DNA from: Cheilinus undulatus
Taxonomy: Eukaryota; Chordata; Actinopteri; Labriformes; Labridae
NCBI RefSeq assembly: GCF_018320785.1
Contig: NC_054873.1
Location: 28,052,196-28,116,195 of the forward strand
Direction of reading: 5' to 3'
Length of the DNA: 64,000 nt
Shown: positions 11,481 through 25,200 of the stretch, piece by piece
Layout of the letters: every line of letters starts with the position of its first letter
Position numbering within the stretch: the first letter of the stretch is position 1
Notes under the pieces: model-generated
What the model was told of the DNA's origin: nothing
What the model saw: the letters and a program-made list of their open reading frames with translations, nothing else
The model's database searches: none
Translations under genes and position numbers: made by a program

Positions 11481-13000
11481 ACGGTTTCTTTTTAAATTTT
11501 TCCCATACAGTTGAAAAAGCAGAATGAGAGTTTAGTTAAAAATATTGATAAAATAAGCATAAAAGATCACTACTTACACATATGCAGTACAAAATCATTG
11601 ACAAGATAGAAGTTACTACTTTGTCTACAGGGGGCGCTAAAGTTGACACAAATGGAAAATTCCCCATAGGAGCTTTAATGTCAAATCAAACACAGAGGTT
11701 GATCAGTCTGCCAGCTCAATCTCAGTCCCTACTTCCAGCATTAAATATTCCCGGTTGGATTGATAGATGCCTGTTGCCGTGACTACCTATCCACTCTCTG
11801 CTTAACATTAGTCATTGATTGCAGCCAAGCCCCCATAGGCAGCTCTAATTCATTTACGAACTTGTCATTCTACATCATTGATTAAGTTGTCCTTCATCCT
11901 AGCTTTAATTATATGCAAAGATAAAAGATTTTCTCATTATTGTGTTTAATCTAATGAAAGACCTTGTGCTACAGCGGGGGCTGGTTCAGAGGTCCAGACT
12001 ATTGACCTTGGAGGGCACGGCGAGCAGATGAATGTTTTTAATTAGACAGAGGAGCGGCTTCAGGAGGTAGAGACTGGTGATGTCTGTTAGTCTGGAGAAG
12101 GGAAAGGCTGGCATGGAGCAGTTAATAGTTCTGTCTCTCAACATCTAGAGACTAAAGCTAAAGACTCTCCGTGTTAAGAACAACGCAGAGATATCTGTTT
12201 AAAAAACAAAAACTGAGTCTCGTTCTATTTGTGCTGATTTATTTCAGATTCACCCCCTTGGATGTTTTATCCTTTTATTAATTTTACAAATCAGTCATGA
12301 TCAATATAATTTGCCGTTTTTGAGAAAAACAAAGAAACAACAAAAAACCCTTTAATATCAAAGGGGTTTTGAGAAAAGCATTGTGAGAACCAGATGTAAA
12401 TGTGAAATTAATGCACAAAATGAAACATTGGTTTAATGTGTATAGGACATACACCTTATAGAGTTTAGTTTTAATGAAAAGACACCACAATTTAAAAAAG
12501 CATGTAGGCAAAGTGCATGCATTTATGAATGACCAAGTGCCCATGTGTTCATAAATGTCTGATGTCTGCAGCCAAGCTCTCTTGTTTTTTGGTGGCTCAT
12601 TTCATGTCATAATCTTTGATCTACTCAAAGTTCCTTTTCTTTCAAATAAAGGCCGGTTCATATCCAAACAGGAAATCATTTAGCCTTAATTAAAGACTGT
12701 GCAAAAATCCAAAATTAAACAAAAATAGTTTCAAATGCAAAACGGGAATGTGAAAAAGAGGATTGATAACAATAAACTAGTGAAATTCTGAGATTAAAGG
12801 ATATTATAATTTTTTCATCCTTTTACAGCCCGACGTTGTTCCTGGATTAAGCCTTTTAGGATTTTATCTATTGTTGTCAATTTCTCTTTTGTATTCCTTG
12901 TTTGTCTGGTCTTTATGAAGATCTTTGGGCAGCCTGTCTTCATGTATGAAAACTGCTGTATTTATAAAGTTAAGTTGAGTTCAGGGACGAACATCTAGAT
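11481..13000. other. Intergenic, possible conserved block
   Basis: No gene is seen. The part at about 11780-12130 is less AT-biased and contains several TAATT and CATTGATT sites (CAGCTCTAATTCATTTACGA, GTTTTTAATTAGACAGAGG). This looks like conserved non-coding DNA, but only by composition. The remainder is AT-rich spacer. Confidence 0.3.
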
Positions 13001-13229
13001 CAGTGAGCATCAACTGGCAGCCCAGGGGCCATGTCAGGCACCTCAAAGCCTCCTGTCCGGCCCCCAAAAGATCATTAAATTCAGAAAAGGAGGAAAAGAA
13101 GATGTAGTTTTAAGAGTATCCGTTGGCTTTAAAGGTCTGCAACTGTTAAATCCATCCCGCAAATAATTAATAGTGAAATAGTTTTAGAATGATTTACCAT
13201 TTGATCTATTTTTACTGAAATTTACTGTC

Positions 13230-13985
13230 ATAATTTGTAGATATTTAAAAAGGGGTTAAGGTTGGCAGAAGTGCTGCAAAAATGACCAGATTAAGTGTTG
13301 AAAAGGGGTTAGGGAGAAGCAAAAATGGGTGATAAGTGGCAGAATGGGTTGTGACACAAAGGGACAAAAATTGTCAGGAAAAGTAGTGAAAAGGGGTTAA
13401 AATGTGACAAAAATTGGTAAAAGAGGAAACAAGGGGCAACGAGTATCAAACATTTGTAACAAATGACAAAAAATAGTGCAAAAAAGTAATGAAAAGGGGT
13501 TAAAAAGAGGCAAAAACCGATAAAAGAGTGGCACAAAGGGGATAAAACATGCAGCAAGGGGCACAAGTGGCCCAGTCATTTAAGGCACGCCCCATATACG
13601 CATGTCTCTCCCCCACTCTCATTCCTGCTTTCAACTCTATCCACTTTCCTCCTCTATCAAATAAAGGCACAAAAATGCCCAGAAATAAATCTAAAAAAAA
13701 ACATGCAGGAAAAGTGCTTTAAACGGGTTAAAAAAATAACAAAAATTGGGGTAAAGAGGCCAAAAGTATCAAAAAGTGGCAAAACTTGGTTTTACAGTTG
13801 CAAAAATTGTTGAAAAAAATTGTAATGAAAAGGGGTTAAAAAGTGGCAAAAACAGAAGAAAAGTGGAAAAAATGGAAAAGAGAGGCACAAAGGGAAAAAA
13901 TGTTCAAAAGGGGTTTAAAACTTTCTAAAATTGGGTTAAAGAGGCAAAAAGGGGTTATAACTGTCAAAAATGAGTCAACACGGGT
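13230..13985. repeat. Degenerate GGTTAAAA/GTGGCAAAA array, copy 2
   Basis: Imperfect repetitions of AAAAGGGGTTAAAA, GTGGCAAAAA and TGACAAAAATTGG fill about 750 bp, interrupted by a SINE fragment at 13565-13700. The array is followed by a TCTCTGGGATTTTCAGGGGC tail and AATTCTGTTGTCAGGCC, as in the 4.7-kb and 17.8-kb copies. The whole array lies within the hAT-like element at 13001-14266. Confidence 0.65.
13565..13700 (+). mobile_element. tRNA-derived SINE, internally deleted copy
   Basis: The copy matches the SINE at 59154-59344: a GTGGCCCAGTCATTTAAGGC head, then CATGTCTCTCCCCCACTCT, a CTATCCACTTTCCTCCTCTA block and a tail AATAAAGGCACAAAAATGCC ending in poly-A. The segment that would hold the B box is missing. 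It has inserted into the array inside the hAT-like element, so it is younger than that array. Confidence 0.65.
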
Positions 13986-14266
13986 TCTAAATCACAATCC
14001 CCGTTCTCTGGGATTTTCAGGGGCTCAGTGAATTCTGTTGTCAGGCCTGTCTCCTTGTGGCCTGCTGCATTATAGATAATAGGGACTGATCTCACTGGTA
14101 ATGATTAAAAATGTCCTGCATTTTGAAAGAAAATACAAATACTACTACAATAATATTTCAATTGGACCAAAATATTTCTTTAATTTTTGTGTATTTGAAA
14201 GTCTGGCCCCCAGAGTTTCTGTCAAACAAAATCTGGCCTTTGTGCAAATGTACTTGATGACCCCTG

Positions 14267-15596
14267 ATCTAGACTATGTCCTCCAGTAACATTCAGAGTA
14301 TTTAGCAACAAGAAAAACTGCTCTGTGAGGGATCTTAACATTTACACAATTCTAACACCAAATGAGTGGTTGTTGTTTTAAAAACAGCAGATGTAATGGT
14401 TAGGCCACACCACTAGAGGGTAGTGTAGCCACATATTGTCACTATGACATAGGGGAGACAATGTATTCCCAGCACCATACTGTATTTACCTCAAAGGGTT
14501 TTGTTTCCAGATGTCACATTGAATAAACCTGATCAAAACCTGCTTTTATTTGTTATTAAGCAACTGTTATGCACATTATATAGACTGGCATTGATATCAA
14601 GATCCCTTTAGCCATGTTTGGGTGATTACTTTTTGTTTAGATCATTTCTCTCTTAATTAAAGTGCATTTAGCAGTTGGAAAAGATAAAGAGCAGAGACCA
14701 TCCTCATCACTCTTTTAAGAAATCCTCCGTTTGATCTGATTCAGCAGGAGCAGGTTACAACTGTCAGCAAATGTTCGTCCATCTGAAATAACCTTAAATA
14801 ATAACCTTTGTCTCCTATCAGGTTAACTTGACCAAAATATGAAACTGAAAGAGAAAAGAGGTCACCAGTGATTTACCCATGACAATGCAGGCTCATAGAT
14901 TGGTTGCATGAATGTTTATATTTAAAATATAAATCTTGATTTACAAGGCAGCAGACCAAAATGACACTTTAACAAACACTTATAAACATCATCAACACAA
15001 TTTTCACCAGTCAAACACAAACACAAAGGCTTGATAGAAAAACACTTTGGAGCGGCAGCTTCCTTACATGATCACTCTTCACGTTTGTCTGTTAAATCAG
15101 AGATATTAACAGGATTAAACCTCTCTGTCCTGTAGCTCATTTTACCTCTAGCACCACTGATGTTCCCTCAAGAGACCACAAAAGGGTTTGCTTTGGAAAT
15201 CAGGTCCATTCTTACTCCTCCTCTTACTCTTTAAAGATAAATTAAAAGTGCAGTCAATGCATCATTTTTAAGCATATCTTTTGGACACGAACACCTCTCT
15301 CTGCCACAGTTTGCTGCACTGAAAACCTTCTAATCTATTATACTTTACGTGGCCTCTGTTGTTCTCGAAGCATCCATCACAAGTAGATCCACTCAATGTT
15401 TGTCACAAAGACTTATGTTCACATGTTTACATCCATTATCCATCTGTGTACAGCTCATTCAGCCCTGTCCAATGCAGAGCCATCAGAGCTTCAATGCACA
15501 CTGATGATTCATTGTAAACATTCACTGTAAACACAAACCACCTACTGCCACTTTTCACTAGGGGGCGTTATGCATTCACCAGGCTGTCCTTCTGCT
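14267..15596 (-). other. 3' flank of the flavoprotein gene
   Basis: The stretch lies just 3' of the stop codon of the minus-strand gene and should contain its 3' untranslated region. A minus-strand AATAAA is present at 14545-14550, about 1 kb past the stop; no nearer canonical signal was noticed. A sequence with TAATTAAAG and TGATCTGATT sites around 14640-14760 could be conserved non-coding DNA. No other gene is seen. Confidence 0.35.
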
Positions 15597-18500
15597 TCAG
15601 TCATACATGGATTCAGCCAGGCCTGTCTGTTTAATGGACTCAGCCACCTGTCTGGAGTGCTGCATCTTAGCCGACAGAGCCTCCAGAATGTCGTTCTGGT
15701 CCACAGCGGTGGCTGTTCGGTAAATAAACGACCCCATTGACTCCAGACCTCGCATACCTAGATTCACCCCACAACCTGAGGAGAAAAGGAAAGAAAAAAA
15801 TTAAATCATTCATGCATTAGATCATGTATAACATGGTAATGGCAGCCCATGTTTACAGGAATCATCTTTATTCTGCTTCAATTAAAAGCTGCTCATAAAA
15901 ACAGTGAGCATCAGGGAGACAGAGGCGGATAAGGCCACTGGGTGCAGTAATGAGTCACACACCCATTAACAACAAACATACTGCACAAATAAAAAATAAT
16001 TTATTGCTTTTCTCTACAATGCAATCACTATTATTTATAGATGTGTACCTGTGTCAAAGTTGAGCACACGTGCCGCCTCCCCCTCAACAGTCACCGCCAC
16101 GTCGTCCCCCTCGATGTATGCTGCACTGATGCGTCTGTGAGATAACTGTATCTCAAAGAGACGCCGGCTGCACTGCATGTGGTGCAGTGTCACATCGCTC
16201 AGACGAGGTTCAATGTCTGTCTTATAGGCATTGAAGGACTGGTGGAAAATGTTCTTCATGATCTAGGAAGACAAAAGGCAGATTTAAGGATATTTATCAA
16301 CACTTCTGAGATGAAAAAAGGACAATTTTTTTTTTTAAAAAAACTGTTGTTTCAAGAAAAAAACATGAGATGACAACAAAAATCCTCAGATTTCTTTAAA
16401 GACAGGTCATTAGAAATATGCTGCTCCAGCCAGGAGTGCTTATTGACATTTTGCTTAAAACTGAGCAAGGCCAAACATAAGGGGGGGTGAAAGGGAGAGC
16501 TTTCTGTGGCCAAGCCAAATATAGGGGCAATCGAGGTCAGCAAAAACATGGTCCATTGTAAAGTTAAGCAGTGAAAACTGTACTTTAATTTTTTTTTTAC
16601 CAGAATAATAACTATTCTTATGAAAGCAACAAGTTATTTAAATCTGTTTGTGCCATAGTAGCCTTCTTTAAAATGCAACCCCCTTTGCTTAAAACTGAAT
16701 TACAATGAGTAAATTAAATAATAAAAGTGGATGAAATGAGTTAAAAGTGACAAATAAATGGTTTGTTCAATTCCAGTGTTAGCTCAACTCTTTAAAGAGT
16801 TACCTTAAATCTGGGGGGATGTGTTGGCAGATTTCCCCATCATGCCTTTGGGTAAAGTGTTGTTATGTTTGGATGTTGCCTGTTGGACAGTGGTCACTGC
16901 ATGGGTTATTTTGCTCATGTTTCTGTTTGATTGTTGTTGTTTTGTTAATGTGATACACATTTGCACCATGAGTGAAGTTATCCACTGAGCTAGAGTTCCC
17001 ACCTGTACTAACTTTGGGTGCTGCTGAAGAACACAGAGAGCTTATTCCTGATCAGTGTTCTCACCTGTTCTTGCTGTGAGATTGACTCTACTTTGTTTTG
17101 CCAGAAGAGGCCCACTATGCCACAGATTTGAAGGAGTTACTACAGCTTTGTCAAAATGTAGAATATTGTACCTGAGACTTTCAAAAGTGTAGTTTATCTA
17201 TGTAAGTGTGGACAAATACAAACATTTTAAAGTGTCAAATTTCACTCTATATGAGTTTAATAAATGCTTCTATTTTTTTCCTTGCATTTTTCTTTATAAT
17301 AGAGTTTGACGACGTGGTGTCAGTCTCTTGTTGTTCTGGCCAATAAGGAAAGATTATATTTTACTGTATAACTCCACAGTAGCTACTCAGTACTAAAAGT
17401 AAACTTTAAATCAAATAAATTTTACTTTTACTGGTGTAGTTTTATAGACCAGTGCTTTTACTTGAACTTAGGTAATTCTAACCAGAGTAACTGCACTTTT
17501 ACTAGAGTAGCCTTGTACTTTTTACACCACTGGTTAAAAGTGGAAAAAATGTGTTTAAGAAGCAAAAATGCACAGGTAAATAGTGATGAAAAAGGTTTAA
17601 AATGTGAAAAAAATTGATAAAAAGGCACAAATATTTGCAAAAAAAATGATGAAAAGTGGTAACAAAGTGGCAAAAATGGGCAGTAAAAGTGGTTTTAACA
17701 AATTTTAACAACAGAACCTAGTAACAGCGTGACACGCTTTTCAGCTCCAAAATGAGTTAACTGTTAGTCAGGAGGCTAGCACCAATGCTATTTATCTAAC
17801 ACACATACATGAATATTATCAATAAATCAAAACTAAGGATCACCCAGTCTCTGGGTTTGCCATGGGCCCAGTAAAATCTGTGGGCTCTGGGCTCTGAGAG
17901 ACAAAAAAAGGAAACAACACTGAATTCAGGACATATTCAAACTTAAATACTAAGCTTAGTCATGAATAATGTACTTAAAATGACACTCTACTTTCTACAA
18001 TTATGAATTATTTTGGTTGATACAAGTTATGCCTTCAAATAGCTTACCTTTTGATTTTGAACTACTTAGATAACTGAATTTGTAATTTTGGGCTATGAAG
18101 AACTTTGGCCTGCATCTTTAGGGTAGAATAGGTGGAATTAAAAAATCTATTTATTCACCAAACATTTAGTTAAAAACCTATTACTGCTAAAACTAAGACT
18201 TCCAACATAAAGAGCAATCCCTCCTCTAAAATACCAAAAAGCTTTTCTTGTGTACTTTCTTCAGTCCTATATAATGGGACAAAAAGAAAAAGAAAGAAGA
18301 GGGTTTCTCCACCTAATTTCTGTTCTCATTGATTTTCAGGTGATGGTGGGTATTGAGTGATGTGCATTTCTCCCTCTCTTTCTCTGTGCTCCTTTGCCCC
18401 GTACTCACATAGTCATCTGTTACCAAGTAACAGTGCATCTAAATGGCCACCCACATAGCAACAAGAGCTCCAAGGATGGTCTTGGTATTTACCTGTGTGT

Positions 18501-21500
18501 ACTCCACTGTATGCTGTGTGTGATCAGAGAATGACTTTACATAGAAACCTGGAGAGTTTAAATAAAAAAACAACAGCCCAGTAGTCACTAAAGCGACCAC
18601 TGTCTGATGTAGAAAAAGTGCTGCCCTCTGTTTATCCACTGGTGCGTTAAAGCAGGGTACAGATGGCCTCTACAAACACTTTAGTGAGGTCTTTTTCTCC
18701 TCCCCCTTTTCCCCATTTCTTCCTCTAATGCTCTCAGCCAACCACACACTCACACATCTCCACAGACTTCAACGTTTGTGCACACTCACACCAACATGTA
18801 CACATTCAGACACTAATGGACTCCAACAATAGTGCAGTCAAAGGCTATTTGCTAACTGAAAGGTGAAGAATAAGTAGGTGGGCAGGATTTATTATTAGCC
18901 GCCTTTCCCTTGCACTAAAATGGAAACACAGCTGCATGTTCCTCACACATAGAGTCTTTATAGAAATGTATTTGTAAGAAGTCAACAACAAAACAAACAA
19001 GCAGAGCTGGAGTGGCTCACAGAGGAGTTGGCCGTGTGCCTGAGGAAGCGGACCATCTTGGTGTCAGATGCAGGGCAGACGAGGGCCATGTAGCGGTTTC
19101 TGAAGGTGCCGTAGATTTTCAGGTGGAAGCCGGTTTTGAATGCCGGGTTTCGGTGCTCTCGCAGTGCCTCCACCCCGTAAGCAGACAGGTCAAAGTAGAG
19201 GCTGTGGGCTCTGATCTCAGGGGTGGGAACCTAAAGTGTAGAAAGACAGGAAAAAAGACAAATGGCATATGAAATCATGTCAGATAATAAACAATATTGA
19301 TACAGGGATCTTCATTTTGATATTTACCATACGTCTGCAAATTGGCTTAAATTCTTTTACATGCATTTCATGTACAGTGAGTTTAGTTCACTTTTTTTCA
19401 GTTTTGTTATGTTGCAGCCTAATGCTACAATAAAAATGAATATTTTTTTATTCATCTACACACAGAATGAACAAATAAATAAAAAGAATTTTAGAAATGT
19501 TTTTTAGCTGAGATGTTTGGAGTCACCTGTGGTAAGTTAAGTTGATTGGAAAGGCACACACCTCTCTGTAGAAAGCCTCACAGCTGACAATGTATTTGAA
19601 GACAAAAATAAACAATTAGCTCATGACAAAGAAAAGATTTGGAGTATTACCAACAGGCCTATAGAACTGTCATCACTTGAGATTAACAACACTTTTTTTT
19701 TACTTTTAGTGGCCCCACATTTCCCCTAAAGCCAGAATTGATCAATTTTCTCCTCAATGGCATAAACTATCCGAGTGGGATCAGACAGCACCTAGTGCAG
19801 ACGAGGGAGACAGAGCAAGAGCAGAGCAGCGATAGGGAGGGGATGAGGAGACGGCGGGGCCGAGCGGGTCATATCCTGGGAGGTAAATTCAATCACTACA
19901 GGAAACAGCCGGGGAGAAAAGCGGGCAATAAAAAGCAGACCACAGACACTAAAGAGAACGTGATGGGAATGGTTATGGCAGCATAAAATGGGAAAGGAGG
20001 CTAAGCCTGTGTCCAGGTATTAGTTTATATAAGCCTGGATGTTTTTTTCTTACCTAAACTGATTTTTTCACCATAATAAAATCTACCTTAGCTGCAGCTT
20101 GTCACTGTCTGTAATAATGACAACATTCTATCTTAACAAGTTCATATCAATAATATAACAACAAAGCTTTGGGTGATCTGTGCAGGATAAATACCATTGG
20201 TCTGGCTTTTTAATCTTATGTGTGCACTAACATATTACAACACATGCTTTATTTCTCTATCTAAATACAGGCAAATAAAAAAGCCCATTTTTATAATCAG
20301 TTTCTCGATTAAAGTGCTCTCTATTCATGTATTCTGTCTTTTGTAGGCCTCTTGGTATCATCACTGAGTCATCCTTCAAAGAACCATCTGCTTATTTAAT
20401 ATCAGGTGACTTTTTCCACATTTTGAAAAAAAAAAAGCATTGGCTCTGATATTTTTTGTATCTTGATTCATATTCACAGATTACGAATGTGGTCAAGGGG
20501 GTGTAGCAAATCTCTGGCCTTATCATCCTTCATCACGTGAATCCATCAGAGCAACAGCTGCTCCTATCAAACTCAATGAGTAAATCAAAACAGGGCCAGT
20601 GTTGAGTCTGCTCAGATCTGTCTGTTTATATGAGAGTCGCATATTGTGTTTAATATTGCATTCGGCTGTTACTGGCAGGCTCACGTCCCTGTTTGCCCAA
20701 CCCGGCTTTATTAGGCCAAATAAAGTCGCCTTCACCATGATATCCTGTAATATCCTGTTTCTACAGCTTTCATTCTTTACTCAAACACACACCTGTCACT
20801 GATTGCCTCAGCGTGTGTGCATGAGTGAATGTGTGCACTAAGGTGTGCGTACATTCATGTTTGCGTATGCAGATTGTGTGCTCTGACCTGTCTCTGATCC
20901 AGTCTCTCGATAGCAGCGTTAGCTCCATAAGCATGGCAGGACTCCACAGTGTAGTCTGAGCTGATGCCCAGCACAGAGCAAGAGTCTCCACACGAGCCAT
21001 CAGCCACCACGATCACACGTGGCCAGTTATTTTGAGGGATCTTCCGCAGGTACTCCTCTGTGAACTATGAAGACAAGAGATACAAAAAACAAGGAAAACT
21101 CTAAAAAATCTCATTTAGATTTTGTAAAGATTTGTCATTCACCTAACAGAGAGGGATATAACATAGCACATACTCTGAAGAACACAGATTCTAATTTCTG
21201 TAACTAAAGGTGCAGCTTTTAATAAAATTTTGTAAAAATAAGTGTTTGATTGCAAAATATTCACAATTCTCATAAAAGGCTTAATGCATGTAATTGTATC
21301 CCTCAGATGGTGTAAAGGAAATTTTTACGCTAAGGGTGTAAGTGGCTGAAAATGGCACCATACATAAATAACAATACATATATAATAAATTATTTTTTCC
21401 CCATTTTTTTTAGATTGTTTTTTGATAAAGATCAGACCTGACCATAAATATCAAACATGAATTAATGTTTGTGAATTTAAAACTTTAAATGCCAGTTCAA

Positions 21501-22172
21501 GTGCAAACCCCTGGTGTTTGTGATATAAAAACACACAGAAAATGACAAATTTTATATGGACTAAATGCAAATTGAATTTCCTGGAAGAGGATTATCAGAG
21601 CCTTCAATGTGTTATTAATGAGTAAAAAAATTGATTTTTATGGGGTTTTTTTTTCAGGAATGTAATTAATCAATAAATTGTTATGCTCAAGGTGTAAGTG
21701 GCCAAAAATGGACACTGTATGGACACTATATTTGTAATTAGCTTTTTTATTTAAGGAATTTAACCCTTTTCGTGCCAGTTTAAGTGCAAAAATTCAAGAT
21801 TTTTGTACTATAAAAAAACACAACAAAATATTTTCTACATAGAACATACTTGTTAGATTTCCTTGAGGAGGATTGTCACAGACTTGAATATGTTGATAAT
21901 GAGCGACAACTTTAATTTTATGCATTATTATTTTTGTATATTTTAAGATTATAATAAATCATTTAAAAAGGCGTCCCTATAGGGAACCTGGAAAAAAGCA
22001 TGCAATTTCCCCTACCAGACCTATTTATAGACATCCCACACCTTGAATGTTTAGAAGAACTCTCAAGAATTTTTTTTTGACCCATAACAAGTTCTGGTAT
22101 TAAAATTTCAAGTCTGCTTAAAAAAAAAAAACATACCTTCCAAAATGTATGTTGTTTGCATTAACACTTAAA

Positions 22173-22208
<36 letters not shown>

Positions 22209-25200
22209 AAAATTACAAAATGTCACATATACCCTCTATTGGCTAAATAAGAATTATTTTGAGTTTTCTTATGCACTCATTGGAGAGTTATGACAGGGAA
22301 TAGAGTTAGAAACCAGGCAGAGTGGGGAAAGATATGCAGGAAAAAGAGCCACAGGCTGGCTTCACACACAGGCCAATTGTGTTGAGGACTAGAGCCTCTC
22401 TATATGGGGTGTACCACGCGTTGACACAACCACCAAGCTACCAGAACCAAATATCATGTTTTTTTAAGTTGCCATGTGCCAGCAAGGGAGCTCATAGTAG
22501 CCAACACACTACCACCCCTCGTCAATGACTGTCAATGGCGACCAGATGGGAGTAGTGTCTCCAAGCAGTCTAGTTTGGTTCAGTATAGTGAGGACCCTGA
22601 TCCATCTTGCATTTCCAGAGTGCCTCAACCCAACTTGGTTGGCAGATATGTGAGCTAGATGGCAATACCCACATCAGCTATAAAATAGTGTGACATCTTA
22701 GCAGCCTGAAAAAGTTTAGCCTGGCAGTTCAATAAAGAAGACGAATGTAGCACAGGAAATGCAACACAACAACAGAGAACATCCAGCATTTTGTGTTTTT
22801 TTCTTCTTCTTCTGTTTATCACAATGAAAGGGAGCTATTGGCCAATCAGCAGACTCTAATGAGTCTTACTGCATCCTTTAGAGTCCTAACTTTCTGGCAC
22901 AACCCGCCAGAGGAGTGCCTAAAAGGTAGGATGATACAGATTGTTTTTTTTTTTTTTTGCACTTTTCCCTAATTTGAACCAAACCATACTAAACTACACT
23001 GTTGAAAGCTGCAGAATGGGCTCAAGCCATTGTTTCTTAAGATCAGAGCATCTTTCAAAGAGATTTTTTACTGTGTCAGTGTGTTACAGTAAACACCATC
23101 CACTTAGAGAAAAAAGAGCATGGCATGAGTGATGAAAATTGGAATAAAAACCCTATAGAGGCTCAGAGTCAATCAGATCTATGTTAAATCCAGTTACACA
23201 GTTGAGAGCATGGGCTTTAAAAAAAGAAATCTTTGTATTCTTAGACATTTGAAGCCCTGACAGGCGAAAACAATCATTCATTAACACTATGTGCTGTCAA
23301 ATGAAAAGGAAATGGCAAACTTGGCAGTGATTCTAAAGTAAACTGAGGTTTTCAGTGATCTCAACCCCTCCTGACCTTGTCTTACTCCTCCTTCTCCATG
23401 TCGATGAGTCACAGAGAGCAGAGACAGCTAACAGGAGCAGCATCAGAATAAAAGACGCTGCTTTTACTGCTTTAGTTTTATTGTATGAAACCCCAAGTCC
23501 AAAAAAGTTAGGTTGTTAAAAAAGAATGAAGTGATAGGCAAATCATTTCAGTCTATATTTGATTTATTATGGCACAGTCCAATATATGTAACTGTACAAA
23601 TGCTGAACTTTATCGTCTTTTTGGAAATATACACACACTCTGAATTTGATGCCTGCAACATGGTCCAAAAAAGTTGGGACAGGATCATGTGTACTACTGT
23701 GTAACATTAACTTTTCTTCTGACAATACCATAAATATCTAACCTTGCAAAGCAGATGGATACACCCGTTTCCGTGTTTCTCACTGGTGAATCCATCTTGC
23801 AAAGCTCCCATCTGAACCGTTTGGGCCCGATTAGAAAGTGACAGGACCAATCAGCAACAAGGGGCAGTACTTTCAGGCGCAGCAAAGTTGTGATGTAAAC
23901 AAGCAGCAGCAAGAGCGGGTGCAGTTATGGAGAAGGAGATTAATGTTGATGCTGCTAAAACGCCAGTTTTACCAGAACATCACAGCAGTGAGTTGTTTTA
24001 ATGAAGTTACACTGATAACCATTCAACGGTCATGAAGTTACACTGATGACCTCTCAACAGTCATGAAGTTACACTGATGACCTCTCAGCAGTCATGAAGT
24101 TACTCTGATGACCATTCAACAGTCATGAAGTTACACTGATGACCATTCAACAGTCATGAAGTTACACTGATGACCTCTCAACAGTGATGAACTTACACTG
24201 ATGATCCCTCAGCAGTCATGAAGTTACAATGATGACCCCTCAGCAGTCATGAAGTTACACTGATGACCTCTCAACAGTCATGAAGTTAAACTGATGACTA
24301 CTCAGCAGTCATGAAGTCACACTGATGACCCCTCAGCAGTCATGAAGTTACAATGATTACCTCTCAACAGTCATGAAGTTACACTGATTACCTCTCAACA
24401 GTCATGAAGTTACACTGATGACCTCTCAACAGTTATGAAGTTACACTGATGACCTCTCAACAGTCATGGAGTTACTCTGATGACCATTCAACAGTCATGA
24501 AGTCACGCTGAGGACCCTTGGCAGTCATGAAGTTACACTGATGACCTCTCAACAGTGATGAACTTGCACCGATGACCATTCAACAGTCATGAAGTTACAG
24601 TGAGGACCCCTCGGCAGTCATGGTGTTACACTGATGACCATTCAACATTCATGAAGTCACGCTGATGACCATTCGACAGTCCTGAAGTGACACTGATGAC
24701 CTCTCAACAGTCATGAAGTTACACTGATGACCCCTCGGCAGTCATGGTGTTACACTGATGACCCCTCAGCAGTCATGAAGTTGCACTGATGACCATTCAA
24801 CAGTCCTGAAGTGACACTGATGACCTCTCAACAGTCATGAAGTTACACTGATGACTCCTCAGCAGTCATGAAGTTACACTGATGACCTCTCAACAGTCAT
24901 GAAGTTACACTAATGACCCCTCAGCAGTCATGAAGTTACACTAATGACCTCTCAACAGTCATGAAGTTACACTGATGACCCCTCAGCAGTCATGAAGTTG
25001 CACTGATGACCTCTCAACAGTCATGGAGTTACTCTGATGACCCCTCGGCAGTCATGGTGTTACACTGATGACCTCTCAACAGTCATGAAGTTACACTGAT
25101 GACCTCCCAACAGTCATGGAGTTACTCTGATGACCATTTAACAGTAAATCATTTTTACTCAATCATGGCAATATCCCCTGTGGTTTTTTAATTAATCTAT

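Larger units (their letters stand above)
13001..14266. mobile_element. Non-autonomous hAT-like element carrying a minisatellite
   Basis: The element starts CAGTGAGCATCAACTGG and ends with the reverse complement of CAGGGGTCATCAAGTAC, so its termini are imperfect inverted repeats (CAG.G..CATCAA). It is flanked by an 8-bp direct repeat, ATCTAGAT on the left (12993-13000) and ATCTAGAC on the right (14267-14274), the length expected for hAT insertion. Inside are a degenerate GGTTAAAA array and a SINE fragment. No transposase frame remains, so it would have depended on enzyme from elsewhere. Confidence 0.6.

Noticed and set aside
24001-25145. The minisatellite unit contains CTGATGA, like the C box of C/D-box snoRNAs
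   Set aside because: There is no separate D box, terminal stem or conserved guide; the motif simply repeats with the unit, so an snoRNA array is not supported.
24001-25145. Possible CRISPR-like array
   Set aside because: Units are contiguous and all related, with no unique spacers, in a vertebrate intron. It is a minisatellite.
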